This document shows positions 1-8,326 of a stretch of DNA of 64,000 nucleotides, piece after piece. Position 1 is the first letter of the stretch; every line of letters starts with the position of its first letter. The stretch spans positions 156,001 through 220,000 of the forward strand of contig NZ_LSGP01000020.1 of assembly GCF_001611555.1 (NCBI RefSeq). Direction: 5' to 3'. Source of the DNA: Anaerosporomusa subterranea (GTDB lineage: Bacteria; Bacillota; Negativicutes; Sporomusales; Acetonemataceae). Below the pieces are notes generated by a model that was not told the origin of the DNA, did not search any database, and worked only from the letters and a program-made list of their open reading frames with translations. The position numbers and the translations under genes are program-made.

Positions 1-1
1 T

Positions 2-139
2 GCCTGTGCAACAAAGGATTTGACGTTCGATGGGCTAACCATAGCTGCTAATGCGGTTCATGCAGCATATCTCGCTGGACTCGCAGCCGGTTATGCGAAA
101 GTTGCTAGCGTCGGGGAGTACATCTCCGAACTTGAATAG
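2..139 (+). CDS. C-terminal end of an unidentified protein (partial)
   Basis: An open frame enters from the left edge and stops with TAG at 137-139, giving the last 45 residues of a protein. The fragment is rich in Ala and Gly and contains AAYLAGLAAGY, which loosely recalls the C-terminal helix of FGGY sugar kinases, but the residues before it do not fit that family. No function is assigned. It is separated from rpsF by about 275 bases holding a degenerate dispersed repeat and a promoter. Confidence 0.5.
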   Translation, partial: ACATKDLTFDGLTIAANAVHAAYLAGLAAGYAKVASVGEYISELE

Positions 140-153
140 GGTACGTCAACCGA

Positions 154-232
154 CAGAGGGTAACGGTTGTATTTTAATCAATAATACGGCCCTCTGTTTA
201 CTCTATGATTCCTCTATGTCCTCTGCGGTAAA
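154..232. repeat. Degenerate copy of dispersed repeat family A
   Basis: Contains remnants of the ACAGAGGGTAACGG, CTCTGTTTACTCT and CCTCTGCGGT blocks found in better-preserved copies at 11740, 31905 and 34827. It lies between the partial gene and the rpsF promoter. The copy is diverged, so its limits are approximate. Confidence 0.45.
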
Positions 233-297
233 ACGTGACTTTGTATTGACCCCTCTAGCCTTACACGTGACAACGTAAGAAAATCACTACGAAACGC

Positions 298-327
298 TTG
301 ATTTTCTCTACTAAGAAGTGCTATACT
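298..327 (+). promoter_or_regulatory. Sigma-A-type promoter of the rpsF-ssb-rpsR operon
   Basis: TTGATT at 298-303, an 18-base spacer and TATACT at 322-327. This predicts a leader of about 80 bases before rpsF. The leader holds two hairpins, GGTTTCAAAT/ATTTGAAAACC and GCCCC-tatgt-GGGGC. This is where S6:S18 autoregulatory leaders sit, but I could not identify that RNA's conserved core. Confidence 0.6.
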
Positions 328-415
328 TATTTAGTCCAAGTGGGTTTCAAATTCATATTTGAAAACCTTCCCTGCCCCTATGTGGGGCCATTAGTCCAAA
401 GGAGGAGGTGATTTC

Positions 416-700
416 GTGAGGAAATACGAAGTCATATTCATCATTAAGCCGGCTGAAGAGGATTCCATCAACGCGACGGTCGCGAAGTATGAGAACCTAA
501 TCAACACTAACGGCGGTAATGTTGATAAGATTGATCGTTGGGGCAAGAGACGTTTAGCCTACGAGGTAAAGGACCATAGTGAAGGCGTATATGTGCTGAT
601 CTACTTTACCGCTGAGCCTAAAGCTGTTTTCGAGCTAGAGCGCGTCATGAAGATTTCAGATGATATTTTACGGCACATGGTCATTAAAGAAGACGAATAA
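416..700 (+). CDS. rpsF: 30S ribosomal protein S6
   Basis: 94-residue S6, a small-subunit protein that pairs with S18 on the central domain of 16S rRNA. The protein opens with MRKYEVIFIIKP and has the conserved WGKRRLAYEVKD stretch near residue 42, as expected for full-length S6. The start is GTG, chosen because AAAGGAGGAGG lies seven bases upstream. It is the first gene of the S6-SSB-S18 operon and is followed after 20 bases by ssb. Confidence 0.97.
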   Translation: MRKYEVIFIIKPAEEDSINATVAKYENLINTNGGNVDKIDRWGKRRLAYEVKDHSEGVYVLIYFTAEPKAVFELERVMKISDDILRHMVIKEDE

Positions 701-720
701 GCCGGAAAGGATGTTTCGCC

Positions 721-1152
721 ATGAATCAAGTAGTATTAGTCGGTCGTCTAGCTCAGGATCCTGAAGTGCGCTATACCAAGACAGGAAAGGCGGTAGCCTC
801 GTTTACTGTGGCGGTTAATCGTAATTCCTACTCTGCGCAGCGGGACTCTAACGAAAAGGACCCTGCCGACTTTATACCAATCGTGGCATGGGACAAGCTG
901 GCAGAGATGTGTGGCAATAACCTCGCGAAGGGCACTCGTGTCCTCGTGCAGGGACGTCTGCAGGTCCGTTCGTATGAAACACAAGATGGCCAAAAACGTA
1001 GAGTGTCTGAGGTCGTTGCCGATCTCGTTGCTCAAAATTTTGAAACAGCCGGACCGCGTACGACAGCCGCTCCTGTGAGTCGGTCTAATGATGCGGCCAA
1101 GGCATTTGGCGGAAGGGAAGTATTCCCTCCGGAAGAAGAAATTCCATTTTAG
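721..1152 (+). CDS. ssb: Single-stranded DNA-binding protein
   Basis: 143-residue SSB, which coats single-stranded DNA in replication and recruits repair proteins. The OB fold covers roughly residues 1-105 (MNQVVLVGRLAQDPEVRYTK). A short linker is followed by the acidic tip ending EEEIPF, the docking peptide for PriA, RecO and similar partners. The gene sits between rpsF and rpsR, the usual arrangement in Firmicutes, and is probably cotranscribed with them. Confidence 0.97.
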   Translation: MNQVVLVGRLAQDPEVRYTKTGKAVASFTVAVNRNSYSAQRDSNEKDPADFIPIVAWDKLAEMCGNNLAKGTRVLVQGRLQVRSYETQDGQKRRVSEVVADLVAQNFETAGPRTTAAPVSRSNDAAKAFGGREVFPPEEEIPF

Positions 1153-1168
1153 AGGGAGGTAAAGCAGT

Positions 1169-1408
1169 ATGGCCATGGTCAGGCGTGAAAAAGGCAGAAG
1201 ACCAAAGAAAAAGATTTGCAGCTTCTGCGTTGATAAAGTAAAAGACATCGACTACAAAGAGATTCCCAAACTGCGCCGGTACATTACTGAACGCGGCAAG
1301 ATCCTGCCGCGCCGTATTTCGGGCAATTGCGCGAAACACCAGCGCCAAGTCACTCTCGCCATCAAACGTGCTCGCAACATCGCGTTGCTGCCGTTCACGG
1401 CGGAATAA
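1169..1408 (+). CDS. rpsR: 30S ribosomal protein S18
   Basis: 79-residue S18, the small-subunit partner of S6. It keeps the basic N-terminus and the S18 signature [10 protein letters not shown] and [20 protein letters not shown] lies upstream of ATG 1169. It is the last gene of the operon, since a strong terminator follows 11 bases after the stop codon. Confidence 0.97.
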   Translation: MAMVRREKGRRPKKKICSFCVDKVKDIDYKEIPKLRRYITERGKILPRRISGNCAKHQRQVTLAIKRARNIALLPFTAE

Positions 1409-1418
1409 AACCTGTATG

Positions 1419-1448
1419 AAAAGCGTCAGCGTAAAGCTGGCGCTTTTT
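1419..1448 (+). terminator. Rho-independent terminator after rpsR
   Basis: AAAAGCGTCAGC and GCTGGCGCTTTT arms with a short loop, followed by a run of T. It ends the rpsF operon. Confidence 0.85.
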
Positions 1449-1484
1449 TAGTCGTGTCAGAGAGCGAGTTAGGATTGCTATTTT

Positions 1485-1515
1485 AACCACAGAGTACACT
1501 GCGCACTCTGTGGTT
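1485..1515. repeat. Short copy of dispersed repeat family A
   Basis: AACCACAGAGT and ACTCTGTGGTT arms form an imperfect palindrome around TACACTGCGC. It matches the outer ends of the longer family A copies with the middle missing. Confidence 0.65.
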
Positions 1516-1589
1516 CGTGTCTCCTAGCAGGGATATTTGCATCTGCAGTCGAACCCTTTTTAGAATAAATATCTCTAGGGGGAAGCGCG

Positions 1590-2498
1590 GTGGAACGAAG
1601 TCACTTGCTCATGACTCTGCTGGGACTTGGCCGAATTGGCAGACGCAAGGCGGAATTTATCTGTACTCACAATTCGTTAGCCATTATTGAGGCTGGACTT
1701 GGTGCGCTGACTGCCAAGGGTCTGTTGCCGAAGTCGGTTACCCAGACTGCTATTGAGCAAGCGGTACGCAGCGCGGCGGCCAGCATCAGCCTCTGTCACG
1801 AACACGGCTGGCAAATAGTCAATAAGCTAGACCCCGGCTTTCCCTGCCGCCTGCAGCAGATCTCCGATCCACCTGTTTTGCTGTACTGCCATGGAGATAC
1901 TGCGGGTCTGAGCGCGTTTCCTAGTGTGGCGGTAATTGGTACTCGCGCCCCTTCGCCGGCGGCAGAGGCGACAGCCTATTTTCTGGGGCGGCAGCTAGCG
2001 AAATTACGAGCAGCCGTGGTTAGCGGCTTGGCCTTGGGCTGTGATGCGGCGGCGCATCGCGGCTGTTTGGAGCAAGGTGGTTACACGGCGGCTGTTTTGC
2101 CGTCAGGGCTTGATACGATTTATCCGCCGCAAAATCAGGAGTTGGCTGCGCGAATTGCCGCGACAGGCTGTCTCTTGAGCGAGTACCCGCCTGGGATTCG
2201 GCCGGCTCGCTACCGCTTTGTTGAGCGCGACCGGCTACAGAGCGGACTGAGCGATGTGGTCATCGTTGTCGAGAGTGACATTCAAGGCGGTGCTATGCAT
2301 ACAGCTCGCTTCGCGAAGCGTCAGGGGCGAAGAGTGCTGGTTTTTTCGCCAACTAGCCTAAACGACAGCCAACAGGCGTCTGGCAATCAAAAGCTGCTCG
2401 CCACTGGGGCGGAGGCGGTGACAAGCGTAGAGGAAGCAATCGAGATGATTCGGGCGATGCAGCCTGGACAGAGTGGAGAAATCGGGACATTGTTTTAA
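1590..2498 (+). CDS. dprA: DprA/Smf-like DNA-processing protein, divergent
   Basis: 302 residues. DprA family proteins bind incoming single-stranded DNA and load RecA during transformation. The Rossmann-type core is recognisable at roughly residues 105-285: VAVIGTRAP, SGLALGCDAAAH, VLPSGLDTIYPPQN and LSDVVIVVE. Several positions differ from the usual family consensus: GTR for GSR, ALGCD for ARGID, and the conserved Arg-rich FPxRNR loop reads YRFVERDR. GTG 1590 is taken as start because TAGGGGGAAG precedes it. It is monocistronic, with repeat DNA on both sides. The family is clear; whether the DNA-binding pocket is intact is not. Confidence 0.85.
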   Translation: MERSHLLMTLLGLGRIGRRKAEFICTHNSLAIIEAGLGALTAKGLLPKSVTQTAIEQAVRSAAASISLCHEHGWQIVNKLDPGFPCRLQQISDPPVLLYCHGDTAGLSAFPSVAVIGTRAPSPAAEATAYFLGRQLAKLRAAVVSGLALGCDAAAHRGCLEQGGYTAAVLPSGLDTIYPPQNQELAARIAATGCLLSEYPPGIRPARYRFVERDRLQSGLSDVVIVVESDIQGGAMHTARFAKRQGRRVLVFSPTSLNDSQQASGNQKLLATGAEAVTSVEEAIEMIRAMQPGQSGEIGTLF

Positions 2499-2573
2499 AT
2501 TAAGATGGAGTGCATGATTGTACGATGAACACGAGCGGCACTAACGCTGCACGAGCGACACAAAACGGTTATC

Positions 2574-2615
2574 CTTAGTGGCGCTGGTGTCGCCTCGTGG
2601 CGCTTGTGTTCCATT
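2574..2615. repeat. Copy of dispersed GC-rich repeat (family C)
   Basis: Contains TTAGTGGCGCT and TCGTGGCGCTTGTG. Related sequence occurs at 45178-45225 on the same strand and at 43190-43225 on the other strand. Otherwise the dprA-SASP gap holds only the terminator below. Confidence 0.4.
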
Positions 2616-2666
2616 CCCAGCGTTGCAAGCCTTCGAAATTCCCAGCAATTATACGTTCCATATGTC

Positions 2667-2699
2667 AAGAAAGACCGCGCAATGAGCGCGGTCTTTCTT
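2667..2699. terminator. Bidirectional terminator between dprA and the SASP gene
   Basis: AAGAAAGACCGCGC and GCGCGGTCTTTCTT arms around AATGA. A and T runs flank the stem on both strands, so it can serve the convergent genes on each side. Confidence 0.8.
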
Positions 2700-2718
2700 G
2701 TTTGACACCATCATCCAA

Positions 2719-2907
2719 TTATTCGTATTCGTTATTAGCGTCGGCTTTGGCAGTCAGCGTTCCATATTTTGCTTTGCTGGATTGCTGGTTACCGGCAGCA
2801 TTCGTAGGGACGCTCGAGGACGCACCGTATTCACCGTTGGCATCAAACTTAGCAGTCATGGTCCCATACTCGGATTTTGATTGTTGCTGCTTCATTTTTT
2901 TGTCCAC
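2719..2907 (-). CDS. Gamma-type small acid-soluble spore protein-like
   Basis: 62 residues, hydrophilic, without Cys or Trp. Two repeats are visible, KSEYGTMTAKFDANGEY (residues 11-27) and KAKYGTLTAKADANNEY (residues 45-61), joined by a Gln/Ser/Asn linker. This matches the layout of gamma SASPs (SspE type), which serve as amino-acid stores in the spore and carry repeated FGTEFASETNA-like units. The start is set at GTG 2907 because AAGGGAGGGG lies seven bases upstream on the minus strand; an upstream ATG has no such site. The family call rests on repeat architecture and composition, not on a search. Confidence 0.6.
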   Translation of the reverse strand: MDKKMKQQQSKSEYGTMTAKFDANGEYGASSSVPTNAAGNQQSSKAKYGTLTAKADANNEYE

Positions 2908-2998
2908 GACAATACCCCTCCCTTTAATTGAATGATTTTTTGGCGCCACAGTTAGTATGTCGCTACGCTAATCATCAATACCGGACAAATATCACCAC

Positions 2999-3289
2999 TT
3001 ATATTCCTGGATCTTCCTTGATATGCCTGGTGCGCCACTCACTATTGTCAGCATATTTATCGCGTATTTGGCTTAAACTGGCTTTTGTCACTTCAACCTC
3101 ATCTGCTTTTCGAGCGCCGAGCCGGCGATGTACAGTCTGTCCATACCGGTCGTGATGCATGTGAAGCAATAGCAGGAATCCCGCCAGCGCGCTAAGCAAA
3201 AACCAGACTCGGCTTTTTCTTAGGCCTAGAACAAGTCCAAGCATAGCCAGCAGACTAGAAGCTAAGGAAGTCGGAGGGAAGATGTTCAT
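2999..3289 (-). CDS. Small membrane protein, unknown function
   Basis: 96 residues. Two hydrophobic stretches (about 8-22 and 28-43) suggest a membrane hairpin, followed by a charged C-terminal half. ATG 3289 has a good GGAG site seven bases upstream. It reads in the same direction as the SASP gene and divergently from gerAA. No family recognised. Confidence 0.6.
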   Translation of the reverse strand: MNIFPPTSLASSLLAMLGLVLGLRKSRVWFLLSALAGFLLLLHMHHDRYGQTVHRRLGARKADEVEVTKASLSQIRDKYADNSEWRTRHIKEDPGI

Positions 3290-3448
3290 AGAAAATCTCC
3301 TTTCGCTTTACCGTAAAACTAGATGAATCTTGCTACTCTACTATGCGCTGTCTGCAAAAAGATATGCAATGTAGGAGCAAATCTTGGTCTCTACTAAAAA
3401 TTGGTGATTTTGTAAATACTAACTGTCAGAACAGGGGGAGGGCCTGGG

Positions 3449-5326
3449 ATGACTGAAACACTAATACAACAAATGTACCGGGCAATTCGTGATATCCTGG
3501 TCTTCCACGAACCAGAATTGCCTACCCAGTTTGTGCTGGATGAATTTAAGCCTGACGATACGAAACCTGAGCAAGAGAAGCGCTATGGTAAGCTCAGAGA
3601 GAGTCGTCGCGAGCTTGAAGTGCTGCTGCGCGCCGCGCGTAGTTTGCTCAAAGTCATGGAAGATAGCAAAACGGCGCTCGCTGAAAATGATCATGATCGC
3701 CTGCGCTCAATCGCCTTCGAACTAGAGGCGATTGAGCGTCAGCATGAAGACTTGAATGCCATCTTTCTTTCGTATGAAAGCAGTAAAGAGAACTTTGATA
3801 AACGGCTGATCAGTGCAAGTCTTAAAGAGAACGTGAAGACCATCGACGAAATCTATGGGCGGCCTGAGAATAAAGATGTCGTCGTTAGAGAACTGGAAAT
3901 TCGCGGCAGTAAGCAGCGGAAGGCCATGTTAGTCTATCTAGAGGGAATGGTCGACAAGCTGCTGATCAACCAGAGCATTCTGCAGCCGCTTATGTATTTT
4001 AGCGGGATGGGCGACGCGGCTGAAAGTGAGATATTTGCGATTTTGAGTAGTGAGTATCTGCCGTCCAATCAGACAGCCCAGGTCAAGCAATTTGTTGATT
4101 GTGTCAAAGGAATCAACGCAGGCGATGCCGCGCTATTTGTTGAAGGAGTTGGCGCGGCGCTGTTGGTAGACGTCAAGGGATATAAACAGCGTAGCCTAGA
4201 CCGGCCGCAGATCGAACAAACGATACAGGGTGCGCAAGTTGCCTTCAGCGAAGGCCTGCGAGTCAATACCGGCCTGATGCGATCTATACTGCAGACTAGC
4301 GATCTGGTCACCGACATCTTTGACATAGGTACTCGCATTCCGAAAAGGTGTGCAGTGATGTATTTGCGCTCTCTAACCAATCCGGCCTTGGTAGCAGAGG
4401 TCAAGCGGCGAATAGAGGGTATATCGACCGATTATATCGTAAACATGGGCGTGCTTGAACAATTTATTGAAGACCATCCGACTATCCCCTTACCGCAGAT
4501 GCTTTCCACAGAGCGACCTGACCGGGTGGCGTCTTCGTTGGCAGAGGGTCGTATGGCGTTGTTCTTGGATGGCACCCCGTTTGGGTACATTCTACCGGTG
4601 AGTTTATTCAGTTTCTTCCACTCTGGTGAAGACTGGAGCCTAAAAGCGTCAGCCGGTACCTTCATGCGCATCATCCGCTGGTTCGGTACGCTGTTTGCTC
4701 TGATCCTTCCGTCACTGTACCTTGGAATTAGTTATTACCATCCAGAGGCTTTGCCAACAGAGCTTATCCTGGCGTTGGCTGCTGCTCGGGAAAGTGTGCC
4801 CTTTCCCGCTTTTTTTGAAATTTTGATGATGGAGTTTTCATTTGAGCTGATACGGGAAGCAGGGATTAGAGTGCCCGGGGTACTAGGCTCAACCATCGGC
4901 ATCGTCGGCGCCATCATCCTAGGCCAGGCAGCAGTCTCGGCCAACTTGGTCAGCCCAATTATGGTGGTCATTATCGCGATTACCGGCCTCGCGTCCTTCG
5001 CCATTCCTGATTACCGGATTGCGTTTGCGCTGCGTATTCTGCGTTTTGCGTTTCTATTTCTCTCGGCAACGCTGGGGCTGGTCGGACTGGCTCTCGGCCT
5101 ACTGGTGTTAACGGTTGAACTGTGCAGTATGAAATCTTTTGGTATGCCTTACATGGCGCCAGTCGGGCCAAAGACAATAGCTAATTATGATGTTATCAAA
5201 CGCGGCAGTGTTTTCCAGATGGAGAGGCGTCCGGACGAGCTAAATACACAAGATCCCACGCGCCAACCAGCCATTTCGCGTTCCTGGACGCAAGAAAAAC
5301 CAATCAAGAAGGAGGACTTGTCATGA
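3449..5326 (+). CDS. gerAA: Spore germinant receptor subunit A (GerAA/GerKA family)
   Basis: 625 residues. A subunits sit in the spore inner membrane and form the core of nutrient-sensing receptors that trigger germination. The GerA core spans about residues 165-590, with hydrophobic segments near 400-425, 475-515 and 525-560 and the ELCSMKSFGMPYMAP stretch typical of the end of the membrane domain. The first ~130 residues are an extra, highly charged, probably coiled-coil region not present in typical ~480-residue GerAA proteins. AGGGGGAGGG precedes ATG 3449. It overlaps gerAB by four bases, so the two are translationally coupled. Confidence 0.93.
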   Translation: MTETLIQQMYRAIRDILVFHEPELPTQFVLDEFKPDDTKPEQEKRYGKLRESRRELEVLLRAARSLLKVMEDSKTALAENDHDRLRSIAFELEAIERQHEDLNAIFLSYESSKENFDKRLISASLKENVKTIDEIYGRPENKDVVVRELEIRGSKQRKAMLVYLEGMVDKLLINQSILQPLMYFSGMGDAAESEIFAILSSEYLPSNQTAQVKQFVDCVKGINAGDAALFVEGVGAALLVDVKGYKQRSLDRPQIEQTIQGAQVAFSEGLRVNTGLMRSILQTSDLVTDIFDIGTRIPKRCAVMYLRSLTNPALVAEVKRRIEGISTDYIVNMGVLEQFIEDHPTIPLPQMLSTERPDRVASSLAEGRMALFLDGTPFGYILPVSLFSFFHSGEDWSLKASAGTFMRIIRWFGTLFALILPSLYLGISYYHPEALPTELILALAAARESVPFPAFFEILMMEFSFELIREAGIRVPGVLGSTIGIVGAIILGQAAVSANLVSPIMVVIIAITGLASFAIPDYRIAFALRILRFAFLFLSATLGLVGLALGLLVLTVELCSMKSFGMPYMAPVGPKTIANYDVIKRGSVFQMERRPDELNTQDPTRQPAISRSWTQEKPIKKEDLS

Positions 5327-6435
5327 GCTATCACAGCGGCAAGATGGGGATGGCCGAATGTTTGGCCTTTGTCTTTATGATGACTTTTACGCGGACTTTT
5401 TTGACCGCGCCGTCGCGGGTGCTGGCAGAGCAAGCGAATCTATCCTGGTTGTCGGTGCTGTTAACCGGGATAGCGGCCATGGTGATGCTACTCCTTTTGA
5501 ACAGGGCATTCCGCGGTTACTCAGGCGATTTGCTAGATCTTGCTGAGGACTATCTAGGGCGGCCGGCTAAATGGATTATTGGCCTGTTCTATATCAGCAT
5601 GTTTTTTACTGATGCGACGCTGCTTACGCGTCAATATGCCGAAAATACCCTGCTCACCGCTTTGCACGAGACAGAATTCACCCAGCTGCTGTTGATTTAC
5701 GGGCTGGCAATAGTCATTATCCTTCGTATCGGCCTTGAACCGATTTGCCGGACTGCCTATATCATTATGCCGGCAGGGATTGCCGGTCTCATCATTGTAC
5801 TCTTAATGTTAATGCCAACTTATGATTTTTATGAGCTCCTCCCCTGGCAGGGCAACGGTCTCGGGGTGTTGGTCAGCAAAAGCCTGTTGGCAGGCGGCAG
5901 CAATGCGGCTTGCGTTGCACCAGCTATCCTCTCACCGACGTTTCATAATTCGAAGACCTGGATGAGCGGCTCGCTGTTTGGGTTAGGCATCAGCGTCGCT
6001 GTCAAAGTGATGACAGCATTCGTATTCCTCATCGTTGTCGGCGTTAGTGTAGGTCAGGAAAAGGTGCTGCCGTTTTACGAGATGGCAAGACTCGTCTACC
6101 TGGGGCGCTTCTTCCAGCGAGTAGAAGCACTTTTTATCGTGCTATGGGTGATTTTCGGCATTCTCACCATCGCCATGAATCTCTATGTTGGGTTATATCT
6201 CTCTACCCGTTTGTTCAAGCTCGAGACCATGCGACCTCTTATTCCCACAACCGTTATCCTGATTGTGTCGCTTGCATCGCTGCCGACTGATGTGACTGCT
6301 GTTATCCAAACCGAGGTACAGATGTTCCGTATCATGTTTAACGTCGGTCTGTACGGAATTCCCGGCGTACTGTTTCTGGCATCACTTTGGCAGGGCACAA
6401 AGAAAAGGAGGAAGCCGCCATGCTCCGCATCGTGA
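5323..6435 (+). CDS. gerAB: Spore germinant receptor subunit B (GerAB family)
   Basis: 370 residues, almost entirely hydrophobic, with about ten predicted membrane helices of the APC-like transporter fold seen in GerAB proteins, the subunit thought to bind the germinant. It starts within the ATGA overlap with gerAA and has AAGGAGG upstream. The opening MAECLAFVFMMTFTRTFLTAPS fits the family's first helix. The ligand cannot be read from the sequence. Confidence 0.93.
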   Translation: MSYHSGKMGMAECLAFVFMMTFTRTFLTAPSRVLAEQANLSWLSVLLTGIAAMVMLLLLNRAFRGYSGDLLDLAEDYLGRPAKWIIGLFYISMFFTDATLLTRQYAENTLLTALHETEFTQLLLIYGLAIVIILRIGLEPICRTAYIIMPAGIAGLIIVLLMLMPTYDFYELLPWQGNGLGVLVSKSLLAGGSNAACVAPAILSPTFHNSKTWMSGSLFGLGISVAVKVMTAFVFLIVVGVSVGQEKVLPFYEMARLVYLGRFFQRVEALFIVLWVIFGILTIAMNLYVGLYLSTRLFKLETMRPLIPTTVILIVSLASLPTDVTAVIQTEVQMFRIMFNVGLYGIPGVLFLASLWQGTKKRRKPPCSAS

Positions 6436-7703
6436 TGGTAGTCAGTCTGCTTGTTGTATCGCTATTGTCCGGCGGTTGTGTCAGCGGACGAGAGACAGAC
6501 GAGGTGACGTATGTGGTTGCCATCGGGATAGACAAAGGCACGGGGAAAAATATAAGAGCCACCTATGTCGTCGTCTCGACAGGTACTATGGGGGGAGGCG
6601 GCAAAGAGGGCGAAGCAGGCGGTAAGCAAACGGAATTAGTGACGATTGAGGCTGCTAATCTGGGGGAAGCACGCAACCTGCTGAACTCGGTTGAGTCTCG
6701 TTCCATCAATTTGTCGCACGTCAAAGGCTTTATCATTGGCGAGGATTTGGCGCGGCAGGGACTCACAGATATAATGTCAGTGGTGATGCGATTTCGCGAA
6801 TTCCGTGGCACGATGTACATTGGCGTAGTGAATAATGGCACAGCAGAAGAATTCTTATCAAAAAACTCGCCCAAGGTAGAGAAGCTGCCGTCTAAATACT
6901 TTGAAAGCATGATTGCCACTGCTGACGAGAGCTCATATTACCTACCGGTCCAGATGCACGAGTTTTACCGGCGGCTAAAAACAAATAACGGCTCACCGAC
7001 CGCCATGCTTGTTGGCGTCAATCCGCAGACCGGGCGGGGTCAGCCGCAGGGAATTGTGGAAGAGGGCGATAAGGCCAAGGAATACACAGCAGGCATGATG
7101 CCGCGTGAGGGAGAATCTAACCCTGCAGAGATAATGGGAATGGCGCTTTTCGTCGACGATAAAATGGTTGGTACTCTCACAAACCAAGAGACGCGAATGG
7201 TTGCCATTCTCAGAGGAAAATTCGGCCGTGGCTTTATGGTCGTGACTGATCCAATGGCGCAGGAGAAGAATGCTAATGTCTATATCCGCCTTGGACGCTC
7301 GCCTCGTATCAAGTGTGAGTTTCAAGATGGGATACCGAAGATCAATGCAGATATCCTGCTGGAGGCCGAAATCTCTGCTTTGCCAAGTGGCGTGAATTAC
7401 GAGGCCCCTGAATACAGTGGAATGCTCGAAAGTCAGGTGAGCAGAGTAATCGAAGAGGAGATGAGCAACATGCTGAGGAAGACACAGGAACTCGGTTCAG
7501 ATGCCGTAGGTTTTGGTCGTTATGCCCGTTCTCAATTTACTCTTTATGACGAATTTGCCCAACTTGATTTCGAAAAACTGTATCAAAAAGCAGAGATTAC
7601 GCTATCGGTAAAAACGATCATTCGTCGTACCGGACTATTGTGGAAAACGTCGCCGCTGCCGGGTAAAGATAAGGGGACAGAGAAGAAAAGGGAAGTGAGT
7701 TAA
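6420..7703 (+). CDS. gerAC: Spore germinant receptor lipoprotein subunit C (GerAC family)
   Basis: 427 residues. C subunits are lipoproteins on the outer face of the spore inner membrane. ATG 6420 is preferred because AAAAGGAGG lies just upstream; it overlaps the end of gerAB by 16 bases. The signal peptide ends in LLSGGC, giving the lipidation cysteine near residue 17. It is followed by DEVTYVVAIGID, the usual GerAC opening, and the C-terminal domain reaches the stop. It is the third gene of the receptor operon. Confidence 0.93.
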   Translation: MLRIVMVVSLLVVSLLSGGCVSGRETDEVTYVVAIGIDKGTGKNIRATYVVVSTGTMGGGGKEGEAGGKQTELVTIEAANLGEARNLLNSVESRSINLSHVKGFIIGEDLARQGLTDIMSVVMRFREFRGTMYIGVVNNGTAEEFLSKNSPKVEKLPSKYFESMIATADESSYYLPVQMHEFYRRLKTNNGSPTAMLVGVNPQTGRGQPQGIVEEGDKAKEYTAGMMPREGESNPAEIMGMALFVDDKMVGTLTNQETRMVAILRGKFGRGFMVVTDPMAQEKNANVYIRLGRSPRIKCEFQDGIPKINADILLEAEISALPSGVNYEAPEYSGMLESQVSRVIEEEMSNMLRKTQELGSDAVGFGRYARSQFTLYDEFAQLDFEKLYQKAEITLSVKTIIRRTGLLWKTSPLPGKDKGTEKKREVS

Positions 7704-7867
7704 TGGATTACGTTCTACCCGTTTTGGGGATAGTGGCCGGGTTTCACGCCTATACTTATGCAAAGTGGCTGAAACAGCACAACAATCGACCAGGAGCTTT
7801 CGCCGTTATGCTGTTCGCCGGCGCCGGCGCCGCTCTGCCGCTATATCGCTTCTTTAACGCGCCATAA
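7703..7867 (+). CDS. 54-residue membrane protein in the ger operon
   Basis: ATG 7703 overlaps the TAA of gerAC by one base, and GGGAAGTGAG upstream is a usable ribosome binding site. The product has two hydrophobic segments (about residues 3-17 and 33-48) joined by a charged turn KWLKQHNNRPG, so it is a predicted membrane hairpin. Small two-helix D subunits occur in some Bacillus germinant receptor operons. Size, topology and coupling fit that role, but I see no sequence signature that proves homology. Confidence 0.65.
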   Translation: MDYVLPVLGIVAGFHAYTYAKWLKQHNNRPGAFAVMLFAGAGAALPLYRFFNAP

Positions 7868-7884
7868 GCCGGCGCGTTTCTTGT
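7857..7884 (+). terminator. Probable terminator of the ger operon
   Basis: AACGCGCC and GGCGCGTT arms around ATAAGCC, then TTCTTG. The stem overlaps the stop codon of the 54-residue ORF. Confidence 0.55.
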
Positions 7885-8016
7885 GAGAAACGGAGTAACG
7901 CCTAGACCAAAGCACTCGCTGTCTAAAAACTTTTCCCTACTGTTTCCTATATCCTTAAGCAGGAAACTCGGCTACGAAAACCGAATACAGTAAGTTACGC
8001 AAGGAGGAGGGCTCTC

Positions 8017-8322
8017 ATGGCACACGATTCAGACATCCTGCGCAAACTTCGCTTTATTGAATGGCTGAAGGCGGAACTAGCCTCTAACTTGGCCGCACTG
8101 TTGCATGCGATTGTCAGAAACAGCGAGCGCGCTATGGCTGAGGCGCTGGCGGCGCTTATCGTTACCTCCTATGTATTGGGGCGCCGATTGGGGCTCGATT
8201 TCGACAAACTTGACAAGGAAATTGCCGCGTGGCTGGCTCGTTATACCAGCAAAGAACATGATATTGATAAATGGACCGGAGACTATGCCGAGCTTGAGCG
8301 TTATCTCCGGCAGAAGAGGTGA
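8017..8322 (+). CDS. MazG-like family protein
   Basis: 101 residues, mostly helical, with an AALLHAIVRNSERAMAEALAALI core and LDFDKLDKEIAAWL near the middle. It resembles the short MazG-like proteins commonly found just upstream of the DUF2232-gdpP-rplI block in Firmicutes. MazG proteins hydrolyse nucleoside triphosphates, but the acidic metal-binding motif is hard to see here, so catalysis is uncertain. ATG 8017 follows AAGGAGGAGGG. It is four bases upstream of the next gene and probably starts this operon. Confidence 0.65.
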   Translation: MAHDSDILRKLRFIEWLKAELASNLAALLHAIVRNSERAMAEALAALIVTSYVLGRRLGLDFDKLDKEIAAWLARYTSKEHDIDKWTGDYAELERYLRQKR

Positions 8323-8326
8323 CTGC

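Noticed and set aside
2-139. FGGY sugar-kinase C-terminus
   Set aside because: Only AAYLAGLAAGY fits; the preceding residues do not match the kinase, and too little of the gene is present.
328-415. S6:S18-binding autoregulatory leader
   Set aside because: The position and hairpins are suggestive, but the conserved core could not be found by eye, so only the promoter is annotated.
2719-2949. Longer SASP start at ATG 2949
   Set aside because: The strong AAGGGAGGGG site lies inside that frame and points to GTG 2907.
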